Shown here one piece after another: positions 22,099-30,200 of a DNA stretch of 64,000 nucleotides. Source of the stretch: CAIKMD01 sp963803265 (GTDB lineage: Bacteria > Pseudomonadota > Alphaproteobacteria > ATCC43930 > CGMCC-115725); NCBI GenBank assembly GCA_963803265.1, contig CAWDLZ010000017.1, positions 62,001 through 126,000 on the forward strand. The letters run 5' to 3'. Below the pieces are notes generated by a model. The model saw only the letters and a program-made list of their open reading frames with translations, was not told the origin of the DNA and did no database searches. Within the stretch, counting starts at the first letter, position 1; each line of letters starts with the position of its first letter. Both the position numbers and the translations under genes were made by a program.

Positions 22099-22395
22099 AT
22101 GTCTACTAATGTCCAGGTCAGTTGCGTCAAGAAACGCGGGGATCAATACAGCCCCCACGAGCGCATCGAAGGGCTCGGTGGATTCCACGACGGGCAACGA
22201 TGGTATCTAGAAGAAAGCGCCATCATCGCCGAGCTTGAAAAGCCCAACGCGAGTCGGCAATGGAGGTTCTACACCAGTGTCTCGCACCATTTCGCGTGCG
22301 TGATCGTCGCCAGCCACGATGGCCGGAAGTACCTCAAGACCCAAGCGGACAGCTATTCGCCCGCCAATCTGCTCACTTTGCCGAGTTGCCCCTGA
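22099..22395 (+). CDS. DUF3892 domain-containing protein
   Basis: 98-residue protein matching DUF3892: VSCVKKRGDQYSPHERIEG near the start, WYLEESAIIAELE in the middle and KYLKTQADSYSPANLLTLP at the end. The start lies one base after the PLP-protein stop, so the two are probably co-transcribed. The family is small, soluble and of unknown function. The ATG at 22099 is the only start giving the complete domain. Confidence 0.8.
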   Translation: MSTNVQVSCVKKRGDQYSPHERIEGLGGFHDGQRWYLEESAIIAELEKPNASRQWRFYTSVSHHFACVIVASHDGRKYLKTQADSYSPANLLTLPSCP

Positions 22396-22399
22396 CCGC

Positions 22400-22894
22400 T
22401 TAAGCGATCACCACGCGCGAATTCCGGTCGGCCGCGCCGAGCACGGCGAGAAGATCGGCGCGCGCGAGCGCGACGCAACCTGCGGTCGGCGAAAAATCGG
22501 CCGCGGCGAGATGCAGGAAAATCGCGCTGCCCAGCCCCGGCACCACCGGATTGTCATTATAACCGAGCGTCACGATCAGGTCATAGCAAGGCTCGTCGCG
22601 CCATAGCGCTTCGGCGCTCGCCGGATAGGGCAGCCGGACGATGCGGTTGTAGTTGCCGTCCGCCGGCGCGTCGCACCAGCCATCGTCAGGCCGAATCGCT
22701 TGGCAAGGCAGCGCGGTTCGCGGCCTGGCTTCGCGATCGGGCCGATAGAGCAGGCGCCGCATCGCAAAGTCGCCCAGCGGCGTGGCGCCGTCGCCTTCGC
22801 TCTTGTTGGCGATGACGCCGGTGCGCCCTAGCGCGCAGCGCATCCTGGCGCTGCCCCAGCGCGCGCGGCCGGTGCGGCCGATAAAAAGGTCCAT
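22400..22894 (-). CDS. L,D-transpeptidase family protein (YkuD domain)
   Basis: 164-residue protein made almost only of a YkuD catalytic domain. Active-site motif: HLAAADFSPTAGCVAL, with the nucleophilic cysteine in TAGCVAL and the upstream histidine. No signal peptide is visible at the predicted N-terminus (MDLFIGRTGRARWG), which is odd for an enzyme that cross-links peptidoglycan in the periplasm; many short members of this family look the same. Convergent with DUF3892 (4-base gap). Confidence 0.85.
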   Translation of the reverse strand: MDLFIGRTGRARWGSARMRCALGRTGVIANKSEGDGATPLGDFAMRRLLYRPDREARPRTALPCQAIRPDDGWCDAPADGNYNRIVRLPYPASAEALWRDEPCYDLIVTLGYNDNPVVPGLGSAIFLHLAAADFSPTAGCVALARADLLAVLGAADRNSRVVIA

Positions 22895-22958
22895 GGCCTG
22901 AATGTGCCTTGCCCGATCCGTCAGGCGTGAACGATCTCGGCGGTTAAGAGCCTATATA

Positions 22959-23813
22959 ATGATGGCTATGACCGTGGCGCACCAGCCCCCGAGCATCCAG
23001 TTGCCGGCCGAGCCCTCCGAGCGCGAGGCGCACCAGCGCAAGGCGCGGCTCGGCTGGCCGCGGCGGGACGCGATCGTCTTCGCGGCGCTGACGCATGCCG
23101 TCGTGATCGCCGCGTTGTTGATGCGGTGGCCGAACGCTTTCGCGCCCGCGCCTACGCTGCCGCCGATCGCGGTTTCGCTGGTCACCGAGCCGCCGCCTTC
23201 GCCTCCGGCGCCTTCGCCCCCGGCGGCAGCGCCCAAACTGCCGGCGACGCAGCCGATGCACGATCTCGAATCCGGTCCCGACCAGGTCACGACCGCGCCG
23301 CCGCAAGCTCCGGCCAAGGGACCCGAAGCGGCGCCAAAGCCGCAGCCCGAGGATGAGAACAAGCACGAGAAGGCCGCGATCGCGGAGCCCCCCAAGAGCA
23401 AACCGAGCCCGGCGGCGCCGCAAACGATCCGACCCAAGGAAGCGGCGCGTGAAACCGTGCCTAAGCCGGAACGCGGTTCCATCGATCGCGCGCCGGGCGA
23501 CATCGATCGCACGGGCGATCCCTATCTCAATCGGCTCTGGGCGCTGATAGAAAGCCACCGGACCTATCCGGCGAACGCCATCGGATCGCTCGGCCTGCGG
23601 CTCGAAGGAACGGCGACCTATCTCATCGAGATATCGCCGACGGGCGCGCTCGTCGGGATCCGGCTCGAACGCTCCGCCGGCGCCGATATGCTGGACGACA
23701 CTGCGCGCGAGATGATCGAGGAATCCGCGCCGTTCCCGCCCCTGCCGGGTAACTTTCCCAGCGATGGCGTGGTGCTGTCGGTGACCATCCACCTCTTTCC
23801 CGAGGCCTCGTGA
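22959..23813 (+). CDS. energy transducer TonB family protein
   Basis: 284-residue protein with TonB architecture. One membrane segment after a basic stretch (IVFAALTHAVVIAALLM, about residues 38-56), a proline- and alanine-rich spacer to about residue 185, and a C-terminal TonB domain with YLNRLWALIESHRTYP, LEGTATYLIEISPTGAL and SDGVVLSVTIHL. It would pass proton-motive force from an ExbBD-type motor to outer-membrane receptors or act in envelope stabilisation; no exbBD lies nearby. The first of three close ATGs (22959, 22962, 22968) is used. Confidence 0.85.
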   Translation: MMAMTVAHQPPSIQLPAEPSEREAHQRKARLGWPRRDAIVFAALTHAVVIAALLMRWPNAFAPAPTLPPIAVSLVTEPPPSPPAPSPPAAAPKLPATQPMHDLESGPDQVTTAPPQAPAKGPEAAPKPQPEDENKHEKAAIAEPPKSKPSPAAPQTIRPKEAARETVPKPERGSIDRAPGDIDRTGDPYLNRLWALIESHRTYPANAIGSLGLRLEGTATYLIEISPTGALVGIRLERSAGADMLDDTAREMIEESAPFPPLPGNFPSDGVVLSVTIHLFPEAS

Positions 23814-23861
23814 ATTGGGACATGCCCCCGCCGATCGAGCGGAAATGGTTCCTGCGGGAAT

Positions 23862-25637
23862 TCAAGCCGATCGAGCTTGAAGAGGATGCCTGATCCCGCC
23901 CTCGGCGAGGAATCTCAACTCCTCGGCGAGGCGCGCGATCACGGGCGCCCAGCGGCGCGATGCGTCCTGGCGATAGAGCCGCGCGGTCGGATACCACCGG
24001 CTGTCGGCGCGCGTTTCCAGCCAGCGCCAATCGGGCGCATAGGGCAGCAGCAGCCATAGCGGCTTGCCCAGCGCGCCGGCGAGATGCGCGACCGACGTAT
24101 CGACGCTAATGACGAGATCCAGCGCCATGATCGCCGCCGCCGTATCGGCGAAATCGGCGAGCAGCGGTGACAGCATCTCAAGACGTAGGAAAGGCGGCGC
24201 GTCATTCGCCTCCTCGACCGCCGCGCCTTTCTGCAAGGCGAAGAACGAGACGTCCGCCACGCCGGCGAGCGGAGCCAGCGCCGATAGCGGCAAGGAGCGG
24301 TGGCGGTCGCGCTTGTGCCCGGGGTTTCCCGCCCAGACGAGGCCGACCTTGAGGCCGGGCCGCGCGAGGCGCCGGCGCCATTCCTCGGCCGCTTGGCCGT
24401 CAGCGGCGAGATAGGGAATTTGCGCCGGGATGGTATCGAGCGTGGTGTCGAAGGCGAGCGGCAGGCTCAACAACGGGCATTGCCACGCGAAATCCGGCAA
24501 GGCGTCGCCGAAGGCGTGGACCGCGTTAACCCCTTCGATGGCGGCGAGCAGCCGGTGCAGCTCAGTGGGCGCCTCGACGATGACGCGACCGCCACGTTGC
24601 GCGACGAGAGGCAGATAGCGCGCGAACTGGATCGTGTCGCCGAAGCCCTGCTCGGCATGAATGAGGATGGTCGCGCCCGCCAATTCCCCGCCGCGCCATT
24701 CCTGCTGCTTGAAGCGTTTCGCCGCCGCGACGTTGCGGCGCCACGCCAGCCAGCCGGAGCGAAGCTTGCCTTGAAGGAGCAGCGCGAGACCCTGATTCCA
24801 GTGCGCGCTGTCATTCTCGGGGTCGAGCTCGAGCGCGCGGGCGTAAGCCGCGGCGGCGGCGCCCGGCTCGCCTTGCTCCAGCGTCACATTGCCGAGATTG
24901 ACGAGAGCCTCGACGTAATCCGGCTGCAGCGCCAGGGCCTGGGTGACGGACCGGGCGGCGGCGGCGAGGTCGTCGCGCCGGGCCAGCACATTGCCGTAAT
25001 TATTATGCGCTGCGGCGTTGGCGGGCTGGCGCGCCAGCACGTAGCGATAACACTCCGCGGCCTCGTTCAACCGGCCCAGCTCGGCCAGCACGGCGCCGAG
25101 ATTGTTGTAGGCGTCGATGAAATTCGGATCGCTTCGGATCGCCTCGAGGAAATGATCGACCGCCTTTTGCGGCTCGGCGCGCGCTGCCAGCACATTGCCG
25201 AGATTGTAATGCGCCTTGGCGTAACCGGGCTTGACGAGCAGCGCCTGCTCGAAGGCGCGCTGCGCCGCCGCCCATTGGCCCTGCTCCTGCAGCGCGAGCC
25301 CGAGATTGCTATGCGCCTCGGCGAGATCGGGCTTCAATGCGAGCGCGCGGGCGTGACTTCGCGCGGCCTCTTCGGGGCGCCGCAGCGCGCGGTACACCGT
25401 GCCTAGATTGTTGTGGAAATGGGGCTCGGAATTGTCGAGCTCGATCGCCCGCCCGATCGAGACGAGCGCTGCCTCATGCCGGCCGAGCTGATGCTCGACG
25501 AGCCCCAAGAGATGATGCGTCGCGGCATGGCGCGACTCCTCGGCGAGGATGGCGTGATAGAGGGCCTTGGCCTCGACGAGATGGCCTTCCTGATGCTGCT
25601 TGAAGGCGGCGCTATAGGCCTCGAACAGATCCAGCAT
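23862..25637 (-). CDS. tetratricopeptide repeat protein with glycosyltransferase-like C-terminus
   Basis: 591-residue protein. Residues from about 8 to 300 form roughly nine TPR units (for example AHYNLGNVLAARAEPQKAV and ALVNLGNVTLEQGEPGAAA). The C-terminal half resembles heptosyltransferase-like folds: ATILIHAEQGFGDTIQFAR, GLVWAGNPGHKRDR and ISVDTSVAHLAGALGKPLW. This pairing is common in alphaproteobacteria and is thought to modify proteins or glycans; the acceptor is unknown. Start placed at 25637 because the residues before it look non-coding. A RIME-like repeat lies just upstream. Confidence 0.85.
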   Translation of the reverse strand: MLDLFEAYSAAFKQHQEGHLVEAKALYHAILAEESRHAATHHLLGLVEHQLGRHEAALVSIGRAIELDNSEPHFHNNLGTVYRALRRPEEAARSHARALALKPDLAEAHSNLGLALQEQGQWAAAQRAFEQALLVKPGYAKAHYNLGNVLAARAEPQKAVDHFLEAIRSDPNFIDAYNNLGAVLAELGRLNEAAECYRYVLARQPANAAAHNNYGNVLARRDDLAAAARSVTQALALQPDYVEALVNLGNVTLEQGEPGAAAAAYARALELDPENDSAHWNQGLALLLQGKLRSGWLAWRRNVAAAKRFKQQEWRGGELAGATILIHAEQGFGDTIQFARYLPLVAQRGGRVIVEAPTELHRLLAAIEGVNAVHAFGDALPDFAWQCPLLSLPLAFDTTLDTIPAQIPYLAADGQAAEEWRRRLARPGLKVGLVWAGNPGHKRDRHRSLPLSALAPLAGVADVSFFALQKGAAVEEANDAPPFLRLEMLSPLLADFADTAAAIMALDLVISVDTSVAHLAGALGKPLWLLLPYAPDWRWLETRADSRWYPTARLYRQDASRRWAPVIARLAEELRFLAEGGIRHPLQARSA

Positions 25638-25695
25638 GACACGGCTCCGGATGGCACTGCCGCCCTGCTTAGCAAGCGCCGAGCCAAGAGAAATT

Positions 25696-25801
25696 CTCGA
25701 GCGCGGTCCATGCAAGTTGAATCGGACCGCTGCTCTAAATTATTGATTTAATCGCATTTTCGAGGGCGAACCGGCACCCACTTCGCCGGAAAATGCTCTA
25801 G
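25696..25801 (-). repeat. RIME-like composite palindromic repeat, intact copy
   Basis: Two palindromes separated by 15 bases. Palindrome B (25696-25738) has arms CTCGAGC.GCGGTCC and GGACCGC.GCTCTAA around TTGAAT-type inner arms. Palindrome A (25754-25801) has arms GCATTTTC..GGCGAA and TTCGCC.GAAAATGC. The same A-spacer-B arrangement, reversed in orientation, occurs at 58755-60490, where an insertion sequence splits it. The size (106 bases) and two-palindrome plan recall the RIME elements of rhizobia. Confidence 0.85.
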
Positions 25802-25877
25802 GTAGGTCAATTAATTAAGGACGAGCAGCGCCAGCCCCGGCGAGGCTTGCCGAGAGCCGGCGCGGCAAAATCTGCCG

Positions 25878-26849
25878 CTATCCCGCCTTCGCCATCTTGT
25901 GGTCGATGGCGCCGAAGATGGATTGCCCGGCCTCGTCCAGCATCTCGATGCGGACGCGGTCGCCGAACTTGAGAAACGGCGTTTTCGGCTCGCCCTGGGC
26001 CGCTTCCTCGACCGCTCGGGCCTCCGCGATGGTGGCATAGCCGCGCTTCGGGTCCTGGTTCGACACGGTGCCGCCGCCGACGATCGTGCCCGCGGTCAGC
26101 GCCTGGGTCATGGCGGAGTACGAGATCATCTTGTCGAAGCCGTGAACCGCCTCGCCGGCATTGGGGTCGCCGAACAGCTTTCCGTTGACGAAGCAGCGGA
26201 TCGGCAGGTGCAGCCGGCTATTGCGCCAGGCCGAGCCGAGCTCGTCGGTGGTGACGCAGACGGGCGCGAAGGCCGAAGCCGGCTTCGAGCGGGTGAACCC
26301 GAACTGGCGCTGTAGCTCGACGGCCTGGAGGTTGCGCAGCGACACGTCGTTGACAAGCGTGATGAGCTCGATCTTCATCGCGGCGACCGCCGGGCTCGCG
26401 CCATAGGGCACGAAGCCCGTGATCGCCGCGACCTCGCCCTCAAAATCGATGCCCCAATCCTCGGTCGCTACGGGTACATCGGCGGTGGGCGCGAGGAACC
26501 CGTCGGAGCGGCCCTGATAGACGGCCGGTTCGCTCAGGAACCATTCCGGCGCCGGCCGGCCACGGGTCATGCGATAGCGGTGGGACTCGTAGGCGGTGCC
26601 GTCGAGCCACTGGAACGAGCGCGGCAGCGGCGAATGGCAGCGCGCGGCATCGAAGTCCTCGGCATTGCACAGCCCATCCATCAGCCGGCGATAGCGATCC
26701 TCAAGCAGCGGGCGGTTGCGCCCCCAATCGTCGAAAGCGGCGAGCAGCGAAGGCGCGATGTCCGCGGCGGGGGTTATTTTCTTGAGGTCGCGCGAGACCA
26801 CCACCAATTCGCCGTCGCGGCGATCGTTGCGCAAGGTTGCGAGCTTCAT
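25878..26849 (-). CDS. fumarylacetoacetate hydrolase family protein
   Basis: 323-residue FAH-family enzyme of the longer, FAH-type branch. N-terminus MKLATLRNDRRDGELVVVS; metal and active-site region EDWGIDFEGEVAAITG and LITLVNDVSLRNL; then FGFTRSKPASAFAPVC and GTIVGGGTVSNQD. It probably cleaves a C-C bond in a beta-diketo acid during aromatic or amino-acid degradation. It sits 24 bases downstream of a dienelactone-hydrolase-type gene, which suggests a shared catabolic role. Distinct from the FAH-like gene at 8853-9857. Confidence 0.9.
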   Translation of the reverse strand: MKLATLRNDRRDGELVVVSRDLKKITPAADIAPSLLAAFDDWGRNRPLLEDRYRRLMDGLCNAEDFDAARCHSPLPRSFQWLDGTAYESHRYRMTRGRPAPEWFLSEPAVYQGRSDGFLAPTADVPVATEDWGIDFEGEVAAITGFVPYGASPAVAAMKIELITLVNDVSLRNLQAVELQRQFGFTRSKPASAFAPVCVTTDELGSAWRNSRLHLPIRCFVNGKLFGDPNAGEAVHGFDKMISYSAMTQALTAGTIVGGGTVSNQDPKRGYATIAEARAVEEAAQGEPKTPFLKFGDRVRIEMLDEAGQSIFGAIDHKMAKAG

Positions 26850-26873
26850 CCCACTCTCCTGTCGGACGCCCTA

Positions 26874-27590
26874 TCAGGCGAAGATTTCCGCGAAGAAATC
26901 CTGCATCGCCCGCCACGAGCGCTTATCGGCCTTCTCGTTATAGGCGGCCGGCATTCCGGTCGAGGGCAAATTCCAGTTGGTGAAGGTGTGGACGGCGCCG
27001 CCATAGGACACGAGCTGCCAGTCCACCTTGGCGTCTTCCATCTCTTTCTCGAAGGCGGCGACCTCGGCGGGCGGCACCACCGGATCGATGGCGCCATGCA
27101 GGACCAGAACCTTGCCCTTGATGTTCTTCGCGTCGGCAGGGTTGGGCGTGCTGAGCTGGCCGTGGAAGCTCACGGTGCCCGCCAAATCGGCGCCGCTGCG
27201 CGCCAATTCCAGGACGACGATGCCACCGAAGCAATAGCCGATGGCCGCGACCTTCTTGGCGTCTACCTGGGGTTGCTTGAGCAAAACCTCGAGCCCGGCC
27301 CGAGCGCGCGCTCGGGTGAGGCCGCGGTCCTGGTAATAGGGCAGCGAAATCTGCTCGCATTCGGGGAACGACTTGGCGCGAATCCCTTTGCCGAATATGT
27401 CGAGGGCGAAGGCGGCATAGCCCAGCTCGGCCAGCATCTCGGCCCGCTTGTGCATGTATTCCTGGCAGCCATTCCATTCATGAGCCACGAGAATGCCTGG
27501 CCGCTTGCCCGGGTTTGCGTCGTCATAGGCGAGGTAGCCCTCGCAAACCGTGGCGCCCTGCTTGTATTCGACCAACTGCGTCTTGATCAC
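26874..27590 (-). CDS. dienelactone hydrolase family protein
   Basis: 238-residue alpha/beta hydrolase of the dienelactone hydrolase family. The nucleophile elbow is GYCFGG with a catalytic cysteine in place of serine, as in true dienelactone hydrolases; HEWNG supports the oxyanion region and VLHGAIDPVVPP carries the acidic residue; the final histidine is in GGAVHTF. It could open a lactone ring in aromatic degradation; the FAH-family gene 24 bases downstream on the same strand fits that. Substrate not proven. Confidence 0.88.
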   Translation of the reverse strand: MIKTQLVEYKQGATVCEGYLAYDDANPGKRPGILVAHEWNGCQEYMHKRAEMLAELGYAAFALDIFGKGIRAKSFPECEQISLPYYQDRGLTRARARAGLEVLLKQPQVDAKKVAAIGYCFGGIVVLELARSGADLAGTVSFHGQLSTPNPADAKNIKGKVLVLHGAIDPVVPPAEVAAFEKEMEDAKVDWQLVSYGGAVHTFTNWNLPSTGMPAAYNEKADKRSWRAMQDFFAEIFA

Positions 27591-27700
27591 CGCCCGTCCT
27601 CCCTGGTGTTTCCCGCGGATGAGGGGAAATATCCCTCACCCGGCTTCGCTTAACGAGTCTTTTTCGCAGACTTCGGGCGGGCGGCGGTCGTTCAAGCGAC

Positions 27701-27722
27701 GAAGCCGCCCGGCGGCGGCTTC
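27701..27722 (-). terminator. stem-loop downstream of tRNA-Gly
   Basis: Perfect 9-base-pair stem GAAGCCGCC / GGCGGCTTC with a four-base loop, 22 bases past the 3' end of tRNA-Gly. It lacks a T-run on the tRNA strand, so it may be a weak terminator or a processing or stability element. Confidence 0.35.
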
Positions 27723-27744
27723 TTTCGCTAAGTCGTTGAAATTT

Positions 27745-27819
<75 letters not shown>

Positions 27820-27992
27820 ATCCGAGAGCCAGCGATCATAGGAGCTTAAATGTTGGTTTTCAATTACCGGGAGCGTAGCACAGCCGAGCCGCGAACCCAG
27901 CGGCGAGGCGTCGCGCGAAGACCAGCCCGTCCCCTTGCCTTAATCCCCTAGCGCCGCCATTTTTAAGCCTGGGACCCAAAGGAAGAAAGCAC

Positions 27993-28914
27993 ATGGAAGC
28001 GATTATCGGCGGCGGAACTCCACCAGCGGGCAACGCCGATCTCGTCAAGAACGGCACCACCGCCACCTTCATGGCCGATGTCATCGACGCTTCGCATGAC
28101 GCGGCGGTCGTGGTCGATTTCTGGGCGCCGTGGTGCGGGCCGTGCAAGCAGCTCGGGCCGCAGCTCGAAAAGGCGGTGCGCGGCGCCAAGGGCGCGGTGC
28201 GCATGGTCAAGATCAACATCGACGAGAACCAAGAACTGGCGGCGCAGATGCGCATCCAGTCGATCCCGGCGGTCTATGCCTTCAAGGACGGCCGCCCGGT
28301 CGACGGATTCGTCGGTGCGGTTCCGGAAAGCCAGGTCAAGCAGTTCGTCGGCAAGCTTACCGCCGGCGCCGGTGCCGCGGACTCGCCGATCGCGGCGGCC
28401 GTGGCGCTCGCCAAGGAGGCCTCAAGCGCGGGCGATCACCCGCGCGCGGCCAACATCTTCGCCCAGGTGCTGCAGCACGAGCCCGAGAATTTCGATGCGC
28501 TCACGGGGCTCGCGCGCATCGCTCTCGCGAAGAAGGATCTGAAACAGGCGCGCGAGATTCTCGCCAAGATTCCCGCCGAGCAGGCGAAGCACGCCGATGT
28601 CGTTGCCATCCGCACCGGCCTCGAGCTTGCGGAAACCGGTGCCAAGGCAGCCGGCGCCGTTGACGAGCTGCAAGGCGCGGCTCGAGCGCGATCCCAAGGA
28701 TCATTCGGCGCGGCTCGAGCTGGCCTCGGCGCTCTTCGCCGCCGGCGACCGCGAAGCCGCGATCGATCAACTGCTCGATCTCGTCAAGCGCGACCGCGAA
28801 TGGAACGAGCAGGCGGCGCGCAAGCAACTGGTCAAATTCTTCGAGGCGATCGGGCTCGCCGATCCGTTGACGGTGCAGTCGCGCAAGCGTCTTTCGTCGA
28901 TCCTGTTCTCATGA
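27993..28914 (+). CDS. thioredoxin-TPR protein, YbbN/CnoX-like (frame broken by one extra base)
   Basis: Thioredoxin domain (residues about 15-125) with the active site FWAPWCGPCKQ, followed by a helical TPR-like region (AANIFAQVLQHEPENFDALTGLARI). This plan is that of the YbbN/CnoX co-chaperone, which protects proteins from oxidation. The frame changes near 28674, between VDEL and ARLERDPKDHSARLEL; removing one base restores a protein of about 306 residues. Uncorrected, the frame falsely fuses this gene to the next. Its true stop overlaps the following start (ATGA). Confidence 0.9.
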
Positions 28915-29564
28915 GCTTCGAGCCGCGCATCGAGGATTTGCCCGCGCTGCTACCGATCTTCCCGCTGACTGGCGCGCTGCTGCTGCCGCGCGGCCGGCTG
29001 CCGCTCAACATCTTCGAGCCGCGCTATCTTGCCATGGTCCAGCACGCGCTCGGCCAGGGTCGGATGATCGGCATGATCCAGCCCCAGGAGGGCGCGGGCG
29101 ATGCCGGCGATCCGCCAATCTACCGCACCGGCTGCGCCGGACGCATCGTCGAATTCGCCGAGACCCCGGATGGCCGCTTCATCCTGACCCTGAAAGGCGT
29201 CGCTCGATTCGAGGTGGCGTCGGAGCCGCCGCGAACGGCGCTGTTCCGCCAGGTCGTTCCCGATTGGCAGCGCTGGCACGACGATTTGCAGGAAGATAAC
29301 GCGGGTGTCGATCGCGAGCGGATGGTGACCGCGCTGAAGCCGTTTTTCGAGCGTCACGGCATCAATGCGGATTCCGAGGTGCTGACCGCGGCGCCGATCG
29401 AGCATCTCGTCAATTCCTTGGCGATGGCGTGTCCGTTCAGCCCGAGCGAGAAGCAGGCCTTCCTCGAGGCGCCGCGCACCGGCGAGCGCGCGAAGATTCT
29501 GACGGCGCTCGTCGAAATGTCGGTGGCCAGCACGGTCACGCCGAATGGCGGGGCGCGGAACTGA
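28911..29564 (+). CDS. LON peptidase substrate-binding domain-containing protein
   Basis: 217-residue protein made of the N-terminal substrate-binding domain of Lon without ATPase or protease parts. Signature FPLTGALLLPRGRLPLNIFEPRY and GRMIGMIQPQEG; a helical C-terminal part follows. The location directly after a thioredoxin/TPR gene and before Trm112 is common in alphaproteobacteria. It may take part in protein quality control, but its role is unproved. Overlaps the preceding gene by four bases. Confidence 0.93.
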   Translation: MSFEPRIEDLPALLPIFPLTGALLLPRGRLPLNIFEPRYLAMVQHALGQGRMIGMIQPQEGAGDAGDPPIYRTGCAGRIVEFAETPDGRFILTLKGVARFEVASEPPRTALFRQVVPDWQRWHDDLQEDNAGVDRERMVTALKPFFERHGINADSEVLTAAPIEHLVNSLAMACPFSPSEKQAFLEAPRTGERAKILTALVEMSVASTVTPNGGARN

Positions 29565-29579
29565 GGGGAAGGCGAAACC

Positions 29580-29798
29580 ATGAGCGCACCAACCGCCGAA
29601 ATCGATCCGAGACTCCTCGAAATCCTGGTCTGCCCGCTGACCAAAGGGCCCCTTCGCTATGACCGCGCCAAGCAGGAATTGGTCAGTGCCCAGGCCGGCC
29701 TCGCTTATCCGGTCCGCGACGGCATTCCGATCATGCTGGTCGACGAGGCCCGTCCGCTCGACGAGGCCGAGAAGGCGGCGCTTTCGAATAAGCCGTGA
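29580..29798 (+). CDS. Trm112 family protein
   Basis: 72-residue protein of the Trm112/YcaR family. LLEILVCPLTKGPLRYD and AYPVRDGIPIMLVDEAR are typical. In eukaryotes and some bacteria such proteins activate methyltransferases; for most bacterial members the role is not proven. Only one of the usual zinc cysteines (in LVCPLTKGPL) remains, as in many proteobacterial copies. Follows the Lon-domain gene by 15 bases and overlaps the next start. Confidence 0.9.
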   Translation: MSAPTAEIDPRLLEILVCPLTKGPLRYDRAKQELVSAQAGLAYPVRDGIPIMLVDEARPLDEAEKAALSNKP

Positions 29799-30178
29799 GC
29801 CAGCTTGGCACCACGCAATGGCCGACCGAACTGCGCCTAAAGCAGGCCGAAAAGCTGCTCGAGATCGATTTCGATGATGGCGCGCGGTTTCGCCTGCCGG
29901 CGGAATATCTGCGGGTCGAAAGCCCTTCGGCCGAGGTCCAAGGCCACGGGCCGGGCCAGAAGCAGCTCGTCCCCGGTCGTGCCAGGGTCGGCATCGTCAA
30001 GGTCGAGCCCGTCGGGAATTATGCCGTGCGTCTCGTCTTCGACGACCATCACGATACCGGCATCTATTCCTGGAGCTATCTCTATCAGCTCGGCCGCGAG
30101 CGGGAACGGCGTTGGGCCGAGTATCTCGCGGCGCTGGCCAAGGCCGGGCTCTCGCGCGAGCCGCCGGCGAAGTCGTGA
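29795..30178 (+). CDS. DUF971 domain-containing protein (gamma-butyrobetaine hydroxylase-like N-terminal domain)
   Basis: 127-residue protein. WPTELRLKQAEKLLEIDFDDG, FRLPAEYLRVESPSAEVQGHG, VEPVGNYAVRLVFDDHHDTGIY and SWSYLYQLG match the DUF971 pattern. The family is linked to iron-sulfur cluster or carnitine-type enzymes by domain sharing, without a settled function. The GTG start overlaps the Trm112 stop, so translation is probably coupled. Confidence 0.88.
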   Translation: MSQLGTTQWPTELRLKQAEKLLEIDFDDGARFRLPAEYLRVESPSAEVQGHGPGQKQLVPGRARVGIVKVEPVGNYAVRLVFDDHHDTGIYSWSYLYQLGRERERRWAEYLAALAKAGLSREPPAKS

Positions 30179-30200
30179 CGCGCGTAGAGGAGCCGAGGCC

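Noticed and set aside
27993..29564. A single 523-residue frame joining thioredoxin and Lon-N domains
   Set aside because: The join is produced by an extra base near 28674; the other frame carries the true C-terminus of the thioredoxin protein, and an ATGA overlap separates the two genes.
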